Positions 58,101 to 63,895 of a DNA stretch of 64,000 nt are shown here, one piece after another (within the stretch, counting starts at the first letter, position 1; each line of letters opens with the position of its first letter). Position numbers and translations under genes: made by a program. Origin of the DNA: Pseudomonas sp. DY-1 (GTDB lineage Bacteria > Pseudomonadota > Gammaproteobacteria > Pseudomonadales > Pseudomonadaceae); the NCBI RefSeq assembly GCF_003626975.1, contig NZ_CP032616.1, positions 2,604,001 to 2,668,000 of the forward strand, in the 5' to 3' direction. The notes under the pieces were generated by a model. That model did no database searches. It had not been told where the DNA came from and was given only the letters and a program-made list of their open reading frames with translations.

Positions 58101-60125
58101 CCGCTCAGCACCAGCAGCGTCATCAACGCGGCGAGCAATGGCGCGACCATCTACTTCAAACCAAACGCAAACTGGAATGGCACAACCACCTTCCAGTACG
58201 CCTCCACCGACAACCAGGGCCTGGCAGATGCCACCCCGGCAACCGGCACCATTACCGTCAACCCGGCCAACGATGCACCCGTATTCGGTACCATCAGCGG
58301 AACCGCAACCGTCTCTGAAGAGGGGCTGACCAGCGGCTTGCCGGACACTACCGGGGCACCGACTGACTCAACCAATGCACAGGTCGCAAACGGCACCTTC
58401 GCTATCAGCGACATCGACGGGCCAAGCCTGAATGTAACGCTGACGGCGCCAACCACTGCCCTGACCTCGAATGGGGTTCCCCTTACGTGGTCCGGCAGTG
58501 GCACATCTACGTTGAGCGCTACAGCTGGTGGCCAGACAATCATGACCATCAGTATCACCAGCTCGGGCGCCTATACCGTTACATTGCTCGGCCAGCTGGA
58601 TCATGCGGTGGCGAATGCGGAGGATGTGCGTGGTTTTACAGTGGCGGTGACTGCCAGCGACGGCGTGAGTTCCTCCAGCGGGACCTTACAGATCAACGTC
58701 GAAGACGATGCGCCAGTCATGGCGACCCCGATGCAAAGCATTCTTCTCGACTCGTCCAGTACCACAGCCATTGGTGAACTCAATCTGTCGATTGGCGCCG
58801 ACGCCAATGGTGCTTCGATTCAGTTCAGCACAACCACCGGTGTATCCGTCGACAGCAGCGGATACATCCTCAGCACCACTCTGGACAAAAGCGGTAACGA
58901 GATCAGTACTTCCAGCTATCTGACTTACCAGGGCAGCAAGCTGCATTACGTGACCGGGACCAATTCCGTGAGCGCCTTGGCGGCCAATGGAACCGAGGTA
59001 TTCAGGATTACTGCAGACCCAATCAGTGGCCAATACAAGGTGACCAACTTCGTCGATCTGGACTCGCCCTCCGCGGTACTCAGCAACTTCAATCTCTCGG
59101 GCGGAAATTCGGGTCTCTACGACTTGGGCACCAATAGCAGGTTCTCGCTTCAAGCCTCGGCTACGGCCAACGGCGTAGCTGACACCGTGAATACCAGCAA
59201 CAACAGTTTCGGAGTCGGTACCGGCCAGTCGATCGATACGGGGGATCTGCTCAACTTCACTTTCATCGACAAGAGCACCAATCAGTCGACTGACTTGACG
59301 TCTGTCACACTGACCACCGACAAATTAGGCAACAACGAGTCCCTCACCTGGTCGGCCTATAACTCGTCCGGAGCCCTCGTTGGCGCCGGGACGCTGAATG
59401 GCGTGTCCAGTGGTACAACCACCTTCACGATTGACGCCAGCAAGCTCAACAGTGGCCAGTTCGAGTTCAGCACCATCAAATTCGGTGCGGGCTCCGGCAC
59501 CTCGTACAAGCTGATCATCGACTCTCTCACCGGACAGACCGAAGCCTACGACCAGCGGATTACGCTGGGCGTCAAGGCAACGGACGGAGACCACGACAGC
59601 ACGGCCAGCCACCCCCTGCAGATCACCTTCGACTCGGACAACACCCTCCAGGCTGGCTCTACTGGCACCGCCCTGGGTGGCGCAGCCGGAGCTAACAACC
59701 TGATTGGCGGCGTCGGCGACGACACCCTCACGGGAGGCAAGGGCAGTGACACTCTGTGGGGTGGCACGGGCGCCGACACCTTCGTCTGGAAGGCCGGCGA
59801 CGCGGGCAGCACAGGCAGTCCGGACCTGGATGTGGTGAAGGACTTCAAGATGAGCGAGGGCGACAAGCTCAACCTCAGCGATCTGCTGCAAGGGGAAACC
59901 AGCGCCACCATCGACAACTTCCTCAAGCTGATCGTCGATGCCGGCACCGGCAACGCCACACTGCTGGTCAGCAAGGACGGCCATCTGAACGACGCCGGAG
60001 GCACTGTCGCCAGCCACGCCGACCTGTCCATCACCCTCGAGGGCGCCGCAGCCCAGCTCAGTGGTTCGTCCATCAACTCCCTGATCGCGGGTGCTGATCC
60101 GACCATCAAGGTGGACCAGAACTGA
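49188..60125 (+). CDS. Giant LapA-like repetitive RTX adhesin (type I secreted)
   Basis: A 3645-residue cell-surface biofilm adhesin. N-terminus: the retention region MSSVIAIVKSIVGQVFAMSP, then ATAAGPG with the LapG-type TAAG site (cleavage expected between Ala111 and Ala112) and a glycine-rich linker. Residues about 190-3026 are 27 cadherin/VCBS-like repeats of about 100 residues: one lead unit, nine of an 'NDGP..TED' type, fifteen of a 'DDAS..AED' type and two longer 'SGNED' units. The C-terminal region has RTX nonapeptides (GGVGDDTLTGGKGSDTLWGG, near 3510) and a type I secretion signal. No signal peptide. It is divergent from lapE-lapB-lapC. LapA itself has a different repeat set, so I give no symbol. 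Confidence 0.95.
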   Translation: MSSVIAIVKSIVGQVFAMSPEGFQRLLVEGDRLFKGDQLQTGIEGMVTLELTDGRTVDLGRDTQWSESDAVASVETLPAQAASPTPADDVAQLQKAIEAGVDPTKELEATAAGPGAGGAGGGAAGGGHSFVMLDATADRVDPTIGFSTGIEPLAGEVLAEEDNTPTVDATLPSNDGQQPTPELPDSPNASPQGQDASLTTDEDTPVKGQLGATDPDGDPLTYTPGDVPRNGTVVINPDGSYTYTPNPNFNGTDTFTVIVDDGKGGTDTIVVTIGVNPVNDAPVAANDGPAAVTEDTPATGNVLTNDSDADGDSLTVTQFTVGGTTYTAGQTATLTGVGTLVINANGSYTFTPAPNYNGPVPTATYTVTDGTATDTGELSFGNVSPVDDASALVADSNTVAEDNPATGNVLGNDSDVDNTLTVASFSVAGVNGTFTAGTTATINGIGSLVINADGTYTFTPNANWNGAVPQVSYTTNTGSSSTLNISVTPVNDAPVAANDGPVPVTEDTPAIGNVLTNDSDVEGDTLTVTQFTVGGTTYTAGQTATLSGAGTLVINSDGSFTFTPTPNYNGPVPTATYTVTDGTATDTAELSFGNVSPVNDAPVASNDGPIAVTEDTPATGNVLTNDSDADGDTLTVTGFSFGGASYLAGQTATINGVGTLVINANGSFTFTPSQNYNGPVPTATYTVTDGTATDTAELSFGNVSPVNNAPLASNDGPVPVIEDLAAVGNVLTNDSDVDNDTLTVTQFEVSGSTYLAGQTATLAGVGTLVINANGSFTFTPAQNYNGPVPTATYTVSDGTTTDTAELSFADVTPVDDASVLVADSNTVAEDNPATGNVLGNDSDVDNTLTVASFTINGVPGSFTAGSSAVIAGVGTLSIAANGNYTFTPVQNWNGDVPQVTYTTNTGSNSTLDITVTPVDDASVLVADTNSVAEDNPATGNVLGNDSDVDNTLTVASFSVAGITGSFTAGQTATIANVGTFTLGSNGDYTFTPAANWNGTVPQVTYVTNTGSDSTLDITVTPVNDAPIASNDGPIAVTEDTPAIGNVLTNDSDIDGDSLTVTQFEVGGSTYLAGQTASLTGVGTLVINANGSFTFTPALNYNGPVPTATYTVSDGTTTDTAELSFADVTPVDDASVLVADSNTVAEDNPATGNVLSNDSDVDNVLTVASFTVTGVTGSFNAGQTATIANVGTFTLGSNGDYTFTPVANWNGDIPQIAYTTNTGSSSTLDITVTPENDAPVASNDGPIAVTEDTPATGNVLTNDSDVDGDSLTVTQFEVGGATYTAGQTATLTGVGTLVINANGSFTFTPAQNYNGPVPTATYTLSDGNLTDTAELSFADVTPVDDASVLVADTNSVAEDNPATGNVLGNDSDVDNTLTVASFTINGVPGSFTAGSSAVIAGVGTLSIAANGNYTFTPVQNWNGDVPQVTYTTNTGSNSTLDITVTPVDDASVLVADTNSVAEDNPATGNVLGNDSDVDNTLTVASFSVAGITGSFTAGQTAAIANVGTFTLGSNGDYTFTPVANWNGDIPQIAYTTNTGSSSTLDITVTPVNDAPIASNDGPIAVTEDTPAIGNVLTNDSDIDGDSLTVTQFEVGGSTYLAGQTASLSGVGTLVINANGSFTFTPALNYNGPVPTATYTLSDGNLTDTAELSFADVTPVDDASVLVADTNTVAEDNPATGNVLGNDSDVDNVLTVASFTVTGVTGSFNAGQTATIANVGTFTLGSNGDYTFTPVADWNGDIPQIAYTTNTGSSSTLDITVTPVNDAPQTNAAAGSGNEDNPITVNLSGSDIDGSVDHFVIKTLPTDGTLMLNGVVLGLGAIVPATGNGASLTFVPNNNWNGSNTFQYASVDNQGLEDATPATGTITVNAVDDASALIADSNTVAEDNPATGNVLGNDSDVDNTLTVASFTINGVPGSFTAGSSAVIAGVGTLSIAANGSYTFTPVQNWNGDVPQVTYTTNTGSSSTLDITVTPENDAPVASNDGPIAVTEDTPATGNVLTNDSDIDNDTLTVTQFEVGGSTYLAGQTATLTGVGTLVINANGSFTFTPALNYNGPVPTATYTVTDGTATDTAELSFGNVIPVNDASVLTPDTNSVAEDNPATGNVLGNDSDVDNVLTVASFSVAGVTGSFTAGQSAIIVNVGTFTLGSNGDYIFTPAQNWNGSVPQVTYVTNTGSSSTLDITVTPVDDASVMVPDTNTVAEDNPATGNVLGNDSDVDNTLSVASFSVAGVTGSFTAGSSAVIAGVGTLTIAANGNYTFTPVANWNGAVPQVTYVTNTGSESTLDISVTPVNDAPLANNDGPIAVTEDSPTTGNVLTNDSDIDGDSLTVTQFEVDGTTYTAGQTATINDVGSLVINANGSFTFTPAPNYNGPVPTATYTVTDGTATDTAELSFGNVTPVDDASALVADTNTVAEDNPATGNVLGNDSDVDNTLSVASFSVAGVTGSFTAGSSAVIAGVGTLTIAANGNYTFTPVANWNGAVPQVTYVTNTGSSSTLDITVTPVDDASVMTPDTNTVAEDNPATGNVLGNDSDVDNTLSVASFSVAGVTGSFTAGSSAVIAGVGTLTIAANGNYTFTPVTNWNGEVPQVTYVTNTGSESTLDITVTPVDNASALVADTNTVAEDNPATGNVLGNDSDVDNTLSVASFSVAGVTGSFTAGSSAVIAGVGTLTIAANGNYTFTPEANWNGAVPQVTYVTNTGSESTLDITVTPVDDASALVADTNTVAEDNPATGNVLGNDSDVDNTLSVASFSVAGVTGSFTAGSSAVIAGVGTLTIAANGNYTFTPVANWNGAVPQVTYVTNTGSESTLDITVTPVDDASALVADTNTVAEDNPATGNVLGNDSDVDNTLSVASFSVAGVTGSFTAGSSAVIAGVGTLTIAANGNYTFTPVANWNGAVPQVTYTTNTGSSSTLNITVTPVNDAPETLAASGSGNEDTVIAVNLSGSDADGTVASFKLTSLPANGTFYSDAAATDPLSTSSVINAASNGATIYFKPNANWNGTTTFQYASTDNQGLADATPATGTITVNPANDAPVFGTISGTATVSEEGLTSGLPDTTGAPTDSTNAQVANGTFAISDIDGPSLNVTLTAPTTALTSNGVPLTWSGSGTSTLSATAGGQTIMTISITSSGAYTVTLLGQLDHAVANAEDVRGFTVAVTASDGVSSSSGTLQINVEDDAPVMATPMQSILLDSSSTTAIGELNLSIGADANGASIQFSTTTGVSVDSSGYILSTTLDKSGNEISTSSYLTYQGSKLHYVTGTNSVSALAANGTEVFRITADPISGQYKVTNFVDLDSPSAVLSNFNLSGGNSGLYDLGTNSRFSLQASATANGVADTVNTSNNSFGVGTGQSIDTGDLLNFTFIDKSTNQSTDLTSVTLTTDKLGNNESLTWSAYNSSGALVGAGTLNGVSSGTTTFTIDASKLNSGQFEFSTIKFGAGSGTSYKLIIDSLTGQTEAYDQRITLGVKATDGDHDSTASHPLQITFDSDNTLQAGSTGTALGGAAGANNLIGGVGDDTLTGGKGSDTLWGGTGADTFVWKAGDAGSTGSPDLDVVKDFKMSEGDKLNLSDLLQGETSATIDNFLKLIVDAGTGNATLLVSKDGHLNDAGGTVASHADLSITLEGAAAQLSGSSINSLIAGADPTIKVDQN
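49518..49529 (+). other. Codons of the TAAG cleavage motif for the LapG protease
   Basis: Thr110-Ala111-Ala112-Gly113 of the adhesin, in the context ELEATAAGPG between a retention domain and a Gly/Ala-rich linker. In LapA the periplasmic protease LapG cuts between the two alanines. lapG is present at 62783-63490. Confidence 0.85.
51306..54473 (+). repeat. Tandem duplication of a 1584-bp five-repeat module in the adhesin gene
   Basis: Two copies of a 528-residue module (51306-52889 and 52890-54473), each with unit order A-B-B-A-B, follow each other in frame. Landmarks in the two copies are exactly 1584 bp apart and long stretches look identical. It indicates a recent in-frame duplication or conversion. 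Confidence 0.85.
56379..57938 (+). repeat. Array of five near-identical 312-bp units in the adhesin gene
   Basis: Units beginning at 56379, 56691, 57003, 57315 and 57627 each encode 104 residues of the 'DDAS..TNTVAED' type, differing at few positions (for example VAD/TPD and the Ala/Glu before NWNG). It is the most homogeneous part of the repeat region. Confidence 0.9.
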
Positions 60126-60131
60126 TGTTCT

Positions 60132-60165
60132 CCGGTCCGCAGCCACCCAGGTGGTTGCGGACCGG
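60132..60165 (+). other. Strong hairpin after the adhesin gene
   Basis: A 16-bp stem, CCGGTCCGCAGCCACC with GGTGGTTGCGGACCGG (one G-U pair), has a 2-nt spacing in the middle. There is no T-tract, so it may protect the 3' end of the long adhesin mRNA or reduce read-through into the 116-residue gene 47 bp downstream. Confidence 0.6.
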
Positions 60166-60211
60166 GGGCATCTGCCCTCATGCTCGCGGCATTCCTGAAG
60201 GGAGACTCGCC

Positions 60212-60562
60212 ATGCTCTATATCCAGCGCGACGAAGAAGGAAGCCTGGTTCGCGTCGAGGCCGCGGCATTCGATGAGATGACCGGCAGCCTGCCGGCCGA
60301 CGACCAGGAGATCCAGGCCTGGTACGCCAACCTGGCAATGCAAAGCAGCCTGCTGCAGCTGAAACAGAGCGACCTGGACATGATCCGGGTACTCGACGAC
60401 CTGATCACAGTGCTGATGGCCAAGGGCGTGATCCGCATCACCGACCTGCCACCAGCCGCACAATCCAAGCTGCTCAGCCGGAACCAGGCGCGTGAGGCCC
60501 TTGGCGGCATTTCTCGGCTGATCGTCGAAGAAGACGACGAGCTGGGCTCCGGACTGATCTGA
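60212..60562 (+). CDS. Conserved small protein of the lap locus
   Basis: A 116-residue soluble, acidic protein: MLYIQRDEEGSLVRVEAAAF at the N-terminus, then helices with LLQLKQSDLDMIRVLDDLITVL and ITDLPPAAQSKLLSRNQAREALGG. I recall close homologues in other pseudomonads annotated as 'tryptophan synthase subunit beta like', a name with no visible support (no PLP fold, far too short). The start ATG at 60212 follows GGGAG. It lies downstream of the adhesin and convergent with lapD, so a role in the adhesin system is possible but unproven. Confidence 0.8.
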   Translation: MLYIQRDEEGSLVRVEAAAFDEMTGSLPADDQEIQAWYANLAMQSSLLQLKQSDLDMIRVLDDLITVLMAKGVIRITDLPPAAQSKLLSRNQAREALGGISRLIVEEDDELGSGLI

Positions 60563-60589
60563 GCCGGACCGCACGACTACCCGCTCTTC

Positions 60590-60707
60590 GTGGGAGCGAA
60601 TTCATTCGCGAAATCCCCGCACGCTCCACGCAGCACCGTTCTTGTAGGAGCGGTCTTGCTCGCGAAGCTCCTGAGTCCGGCCTTTCGCGAGCAAGCTCGC
60701 TCCTACG
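60590..60707. repeat. Cluster of three REP units
   Basis: GTGGGAGCGAATTCATTCGC (60590 onward) is followed by an inverted pair of a variant, TTGTAGGAGCGGTCTTGCTC (60642 onward) and CGAGCAAGCTCGCTCCTACG (60687-60706). The cluster lies between the convergent 116-residue gene and lapD. A small hairpin (CCTGGGG/CCCCAGG, 60759-60780) lies between the cluster and the lapD stop. Confidence 0.8.
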
Positions 60708-60824
60708 GAAACGCCAGGTTCATCCTGGCACTCGGAGCATTCTGGTTGTAGATGACGTCCTGGGGACGCAGCGCCCCAGGCTCGAATTCGACCCGACGAA
60801 CATCCTCCTGAACTCAACCCACCG

Positions 60825-62774
60825 TCAACGCCAGGGCGCCGGCGCACCGAACAGTTGACCCTGCACGCCCTGGATACCCATCGCCCGCAACACCTCCAGT
60901 TCCCCTTCGGTTTCCACGCGCTCGGCAATCAACGGCAGGTCGATGCTATGCGCTGCACGCTGCATGGCCTCGATGAACAGACGCTTGTCGGCTTCCAGGT
61001 CGATGGCGCGAATGTAGCTGCCGTCCACTTTCAGGTAGGCCAGACCCAGGCGGGCCAGGTTGCCGATCATGCTGAAGCGGCCGCCGAAGTGCTGCAGGCT
61101 GAGGCTGAAGCCCAGCTCGCGCAGGCGTCGGGTGAGTTGCTCCAGCGTGGCCTGCTCGGGCAGCTGATCCTCTCCCAGCTCCAGCACCAGGCGCGGCCCC
61201 AGTTGGGCGTGCTTGCGCAGCAGCTCGAAGGCCTTGTCCAGCGCCTGTGGCTCGCGCAGCAATGCGCCGGAAAGGTTGAGCGCCAGGGTTTCGCCATGGC
61301 TGGCCATCTGCTGCAGCACCAGCTCCAGCATCAGCAGATCGAGGCGCGCCATCCAGCCGAAGCGCTGCAGCCAGGGCAGGAAACGTCCGGCCGGAATGTT
61401 CCCACCGTGCTCGTCGCGCAGGCGTGACAACACCTTGTAATGCAACACCCGCGCACGATCACGACTGTCCACCACTGGTTGGAAATAGAGCTGCAGCTGC
61501 CGCTGGCTGAGGGCGTGATCCAGCATCTGGTGCCAGGCGTGGCGTTCATCACCCACGCTGGGCGCTTCGCCCTGGGTCAGCGTCGCCCAGGTCCGGTCGG
61601 TCTGGCTTTCCGCCTTGGCCAGGGCTTCGTCGGCCAGGCGCAGCAGGTCGGACAGCGCTTCACCCGGGTTGAACGGCACCAGTCCCATATGGGCAACGGG
61701 CAACGCATCGGCCGAGCCCGTGGTCACCAGATTGGCCAGCCCGGCATCCAGGCGTTGCGCCAGCTGCTCGGCTTCTTCCGCCACCAGACCGGGCAACAGC
61801 AGGGCGAAATCGCCGCCCCGACTGCGCGCAACCAACCGGCCGGCGCCCTGCCCCGCCGCCACCTGGGTCAACAGCTCGGCCACCGCCAACAGCAACTGGT
61901 CGGTGCGCTGGCCACCCAGACGCTGGTTCAGGCCGGCCAGGTCATGCACCCGCAACAGGAACAGGTAACCCGCACTGGCGTGGTCCTCGGCGCTAAGGCG
62001 CGCCTGCAACTGCATCTCGAAATAGCGGCGGTTGGCCAGGCCGGTGAGGTTGTCGCGATAGGCCTCGTCGCGCAGGCGCTCGCTGCGTTCGGCCTGTTCC
62101 TGAAACAGTGCCTTGAGCTTCTCCACCATCTGGTTCATCGCCTGTACCACGCGACGCAACTCAGGGGTGCGCGGCAGTTCCGGCAGGCTGAGGAACTCGC
62201 GGCGCGAAATGGCGTGGGACTGTTCGACCATGTAATCCAGCGGTTTGAGCTGGCGGCGCAGGAGGAAGGCGCCGAGGCCGGCACTGACCAGCCCGCAAAC
62301 CAGTAACCAGCCGAGGCTGCCCAATGCGCTCTGCCAGAGCCGGGACAGCGCGAACAGAGGGTGGCTCTGCACTTCCACCCGTGCGGCCTGCTGCCAGCCA
62401 CGGCTGACGATGGCGTCGCCACCAGCCGAGCGCAGGCCGATCAGGTCGACGAACCACTGCGGCACCTGGGCGCCCACGGCATCGGGCACGCCGGTACGCT
62501 CCACCAGGACCTTGCCGCTTTCCAGGTCAATCACCCGGATGCTCTCGTAATAGCCACTGTCGAAGATGGAGCTGACCATCAGTTCGACCATCGCCGGGTC
62601 GTCTATATGCGGGGTCAGCGACAGGCCGAGGGCAGTCGCCGCATCCTGGGCGTGAGAGCGCAATTGGTTGACGTACTGCTCTCTCGAACTCTCCAGGCCG
62701 ACCATGAAGCTGCCGCTGAAGGCGACGACCAGGAACAGGCAGATGGCGATCAACAACTGTTTGAACAGAGACAT
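60825..62774 (-). CDS. lapD: c-di-GMP receptor LapD (degenerate GGDEF-EAL)
   Basis: An inner-membrane receptor that binds c-di-GMP and then holds LapG in the periplasm, keeping the adhesin on the surface. It is 649 residues: transmembrane helix about 5-25, periplasmic output domain (about 26-150), second helix about 155-175, HAMP, then GGDEF and EAL domains. The GGDEF motif has become RGGDF and the EAL motif KVL (YKVLSRL), so both are enzymatically inactive, as in LapD. The start ATG at 62774 is 8 bp after the lapG stop. It is transcribed towards the adhesin gene. Confidence 0.93.
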   Translation of the reverse strand: MSLFKQLLIAICLFLVVAFSGSFMVGLESSREQYVNQLRSHAQDAATALGLSLTPHIDDPAMVELMVSSIFDSGYYESIRVIDLESGKVLVERTGVPDAVGAQVPQWFVDLIGLRSAGGDAIVSRGWQQAARVEVQSHPLFALSRLWQSALGSLGWLLVCGLVSAGLGAFLLRRQLKPLDYMVEQSHAISRREFLSLPELPRTPELRRVVQAMNQMVEKLKALFQEQAERSERLRDEAYRDNLTGLANRRYFEMQLQARLSAEDHASAGYLFLLRVHDLAGLNQRLGGQRTDQLLLAVAELLTQVAAGQGAGRLVARSRGGDFALLLPGLVAEEAEQLAQRLDAGLANLVTTGSADALPVAHMGLVPFNPGEALSDLLRLADEALAKAESQTDRTWATLTQGEAPSVGDERHAWHQMLDHALSQRQLQLYFQPVVDSRDRARVLHYKVLSRLRDEHGGNIPAGRFLPWLQRFGWMARLDLLMLELVLQQMASHGETLALNLSGALLREPQALDKAFELLRKHAQLGPRLVLELGEDQLPEQATLEQLTRRLRELGFSLSLQHFGGRFSMIGNLARLGLAYLKVDGSYIRAIDLEADKRLFIEAMQRAAHSIDLPLIAERVETEGELEVLRAMGIQGVQGQLFGAPAPWR

Positions 62775-62782
62775 CTCGACTC

Positions 62783-63490
62783 CTATCGGGCCGGTTCTAC
62801 GGGGAAGCCTTCGGCCTTCATCTTCTTGAGCAATTCCTGCCAGCGCGAAAGGCGCTTGGCGTCGCCCACCTGCTTGCCGCTGCCTTTGCCGGCAAGCCAG
62901 AGGCCTTCGGCGTTGAAGGCGTAGACCGGCAACAAGTCGGCGCGTTGACTGGCGGGACGGATGACGCCCACCAGGTTGTCCAGCACCAGCGGCATGGCAT
63001 CGGGCGTGGCGTAATAGGTCAGCACCATGTGCGCCTGGTTCAGCCGCAGGGCCTTGACGTAGGTGATACGCAACTTCTCGCTGGGCACACCGAGTTGACG
63101 CAGGCTGAAGTACTTGGCGATGGCGAAGTCTTCGCAATCGCCGGCACCTATACGCAAGGCTTGCACGGGCGTCGCCCAGTAATCGGTTTCACCCCAGAGT
63201 TCGCGGTCATCACGAAAGCGCAGCTTGGCGTTGAAGAAGCGGTTCACTTCTTCCAGTTGCTTCTTCTCGTCGACGCCGGAGAGGCGCCCGAGCATGGCCT
63301 GCCAGTCGTCTATCCGTTGCTTGCCGGGGCCGAGGGGGCCATAGAGGGATTCGGCACGCTGGCTGATCAGGGTGAAATCCCAGTCCGCCCGCAACGCTCC
63401 AGCCAGCAGCGCTGGGAGCAACGCCGCGACCAGGGCCGGCATCCGCCACCCCCTGCGCGTACGCCAGGCCTGAACGCAACCTTGGAACAT
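62783..63490 (-). CDS. lapG: Periplasmic cysteine protease LapG
   Basis: A calcium-dependent transglutaminase-like protease that cuts the N-terminal region of Lap adhesins at a TAAG-type site. It is 235 residues with an N-terminal signal/anchor (MPALVAALLPALLAGALRA), then the mature domain beginning DWDFTLISQRAESLYGP. The catalytic triad is visible: Cys119 in GAGDCEDFAIAKYFSLR, His154 in NQAHMVLTYY and Asp171 in PLVLDNL. ATG 63490 is used; ATG 63442 is an alternative. It forms an operon with lapD and controls the adhesin encoded nearby. Confidence 0.93.
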   Translation of the reverse strand: MFQGCVQAWRTRRGWRMPALVAALLPALLAGALRADWDFTLISQRAESLYGPLGPGKQRIDDWQAMLGRLSGVDEKKQLEEVNRFFNAKLRFRDDRELWGETDYWATPVQALRIGAGDCEDFAIAKYFSLRQLGVPSEKLRITYVKALRLNQAHMVLTYYATPDAMPLVLDNLVGVIRPASQRADLLPVYAFNAEGLWLAGKGSGKQVGDAKRLSRWQELLKKMKAEGFPVEPAR

Positions 63491-63602
63491 CCACCATCCC
63501 GTCTAGGAGGCCATCGGGGCCCCATGGAACACGGCGCGAATGGTGCGGGCTGGCCCTGAAAAAAACAATGGCATTCTGCCGCTACACAGCAGACGACAGC
63601 GC

Positions 63603-63627
63603 GTAGGGTGCGCACAGCGCACCCTAC
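63603..63627. repeat. Perfect inverted repeat upstream of lapG
   Basis: GTAGGGTGCGC and GCGCACCCTAC form an 11-bp stem around ACA, located between the DUF1145-like gene and lapG. No T-tract follows on either strand. It may be another dispersed palindromic repeat or an mRNA-end hairpin for the upstream gene (stop at 63650). Confidence 0.6.
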
Positions 63628-63649
63628 CTGTCGAACCTCGTCGGTGGAT

Positions 63650-63895
63650 TCAGCGCAGACCGCGCAGATGCAGGAAGCCGAACAGCAGAACCTGCAGCCG
63701 TTCCAGCCAAGGGAAGGGACGTGCCTTCAGCTTGCGATTGAACAGCGCCGCCTCGCCTACGTGGGCCAACAGCACCAGACCCGCCGCCAGCAGCAATGGC
63801 CGGTGCAAGGGTTCGCCAAAGGGATAGATCACATTGAGCAGCGCCACCAGCCAGAACATGGCCAGGGCGCCCTTGAGGAAGGATGACAGGTGCAT
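63650..63895 (-). CDS. DUF1145-type small membrane protein
   Basis: An 81-residue protein with two or three hydrophobic segments (about 8-24, 32-50), a conserved NVIYPFGEPLHRPLL loop between them, and a basic C-terminus (LQVLLFGFLHLRGLR). It matches the YhhL/DUF1145 family of unknown function. The ATG at 63895, after CAGGCACC, is chosen; the longer in-frame start adds residues that are unlike the family. It is on the same strand upstream of lapG, separated by 159 bp with a palindrome, so co-transcription is uncertain. Confidence 0.75.
   Translation of the reverse strand: MHLSSFLKGALAMFWLVALLNVIYPFGEPLHRPLLLAAGLVLLAHVGEAALFNRKLKARPFPWLERLQVLLFGFLHLRGLR

Noticed and set aside
60825..63137. A 770-residue start for lapD, reaching into lapG
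   Set aside because: The first about 120 residues are lapG read in another frame; ATG 62774 gives the LapD transmembrane N-terminus directly after lapG.
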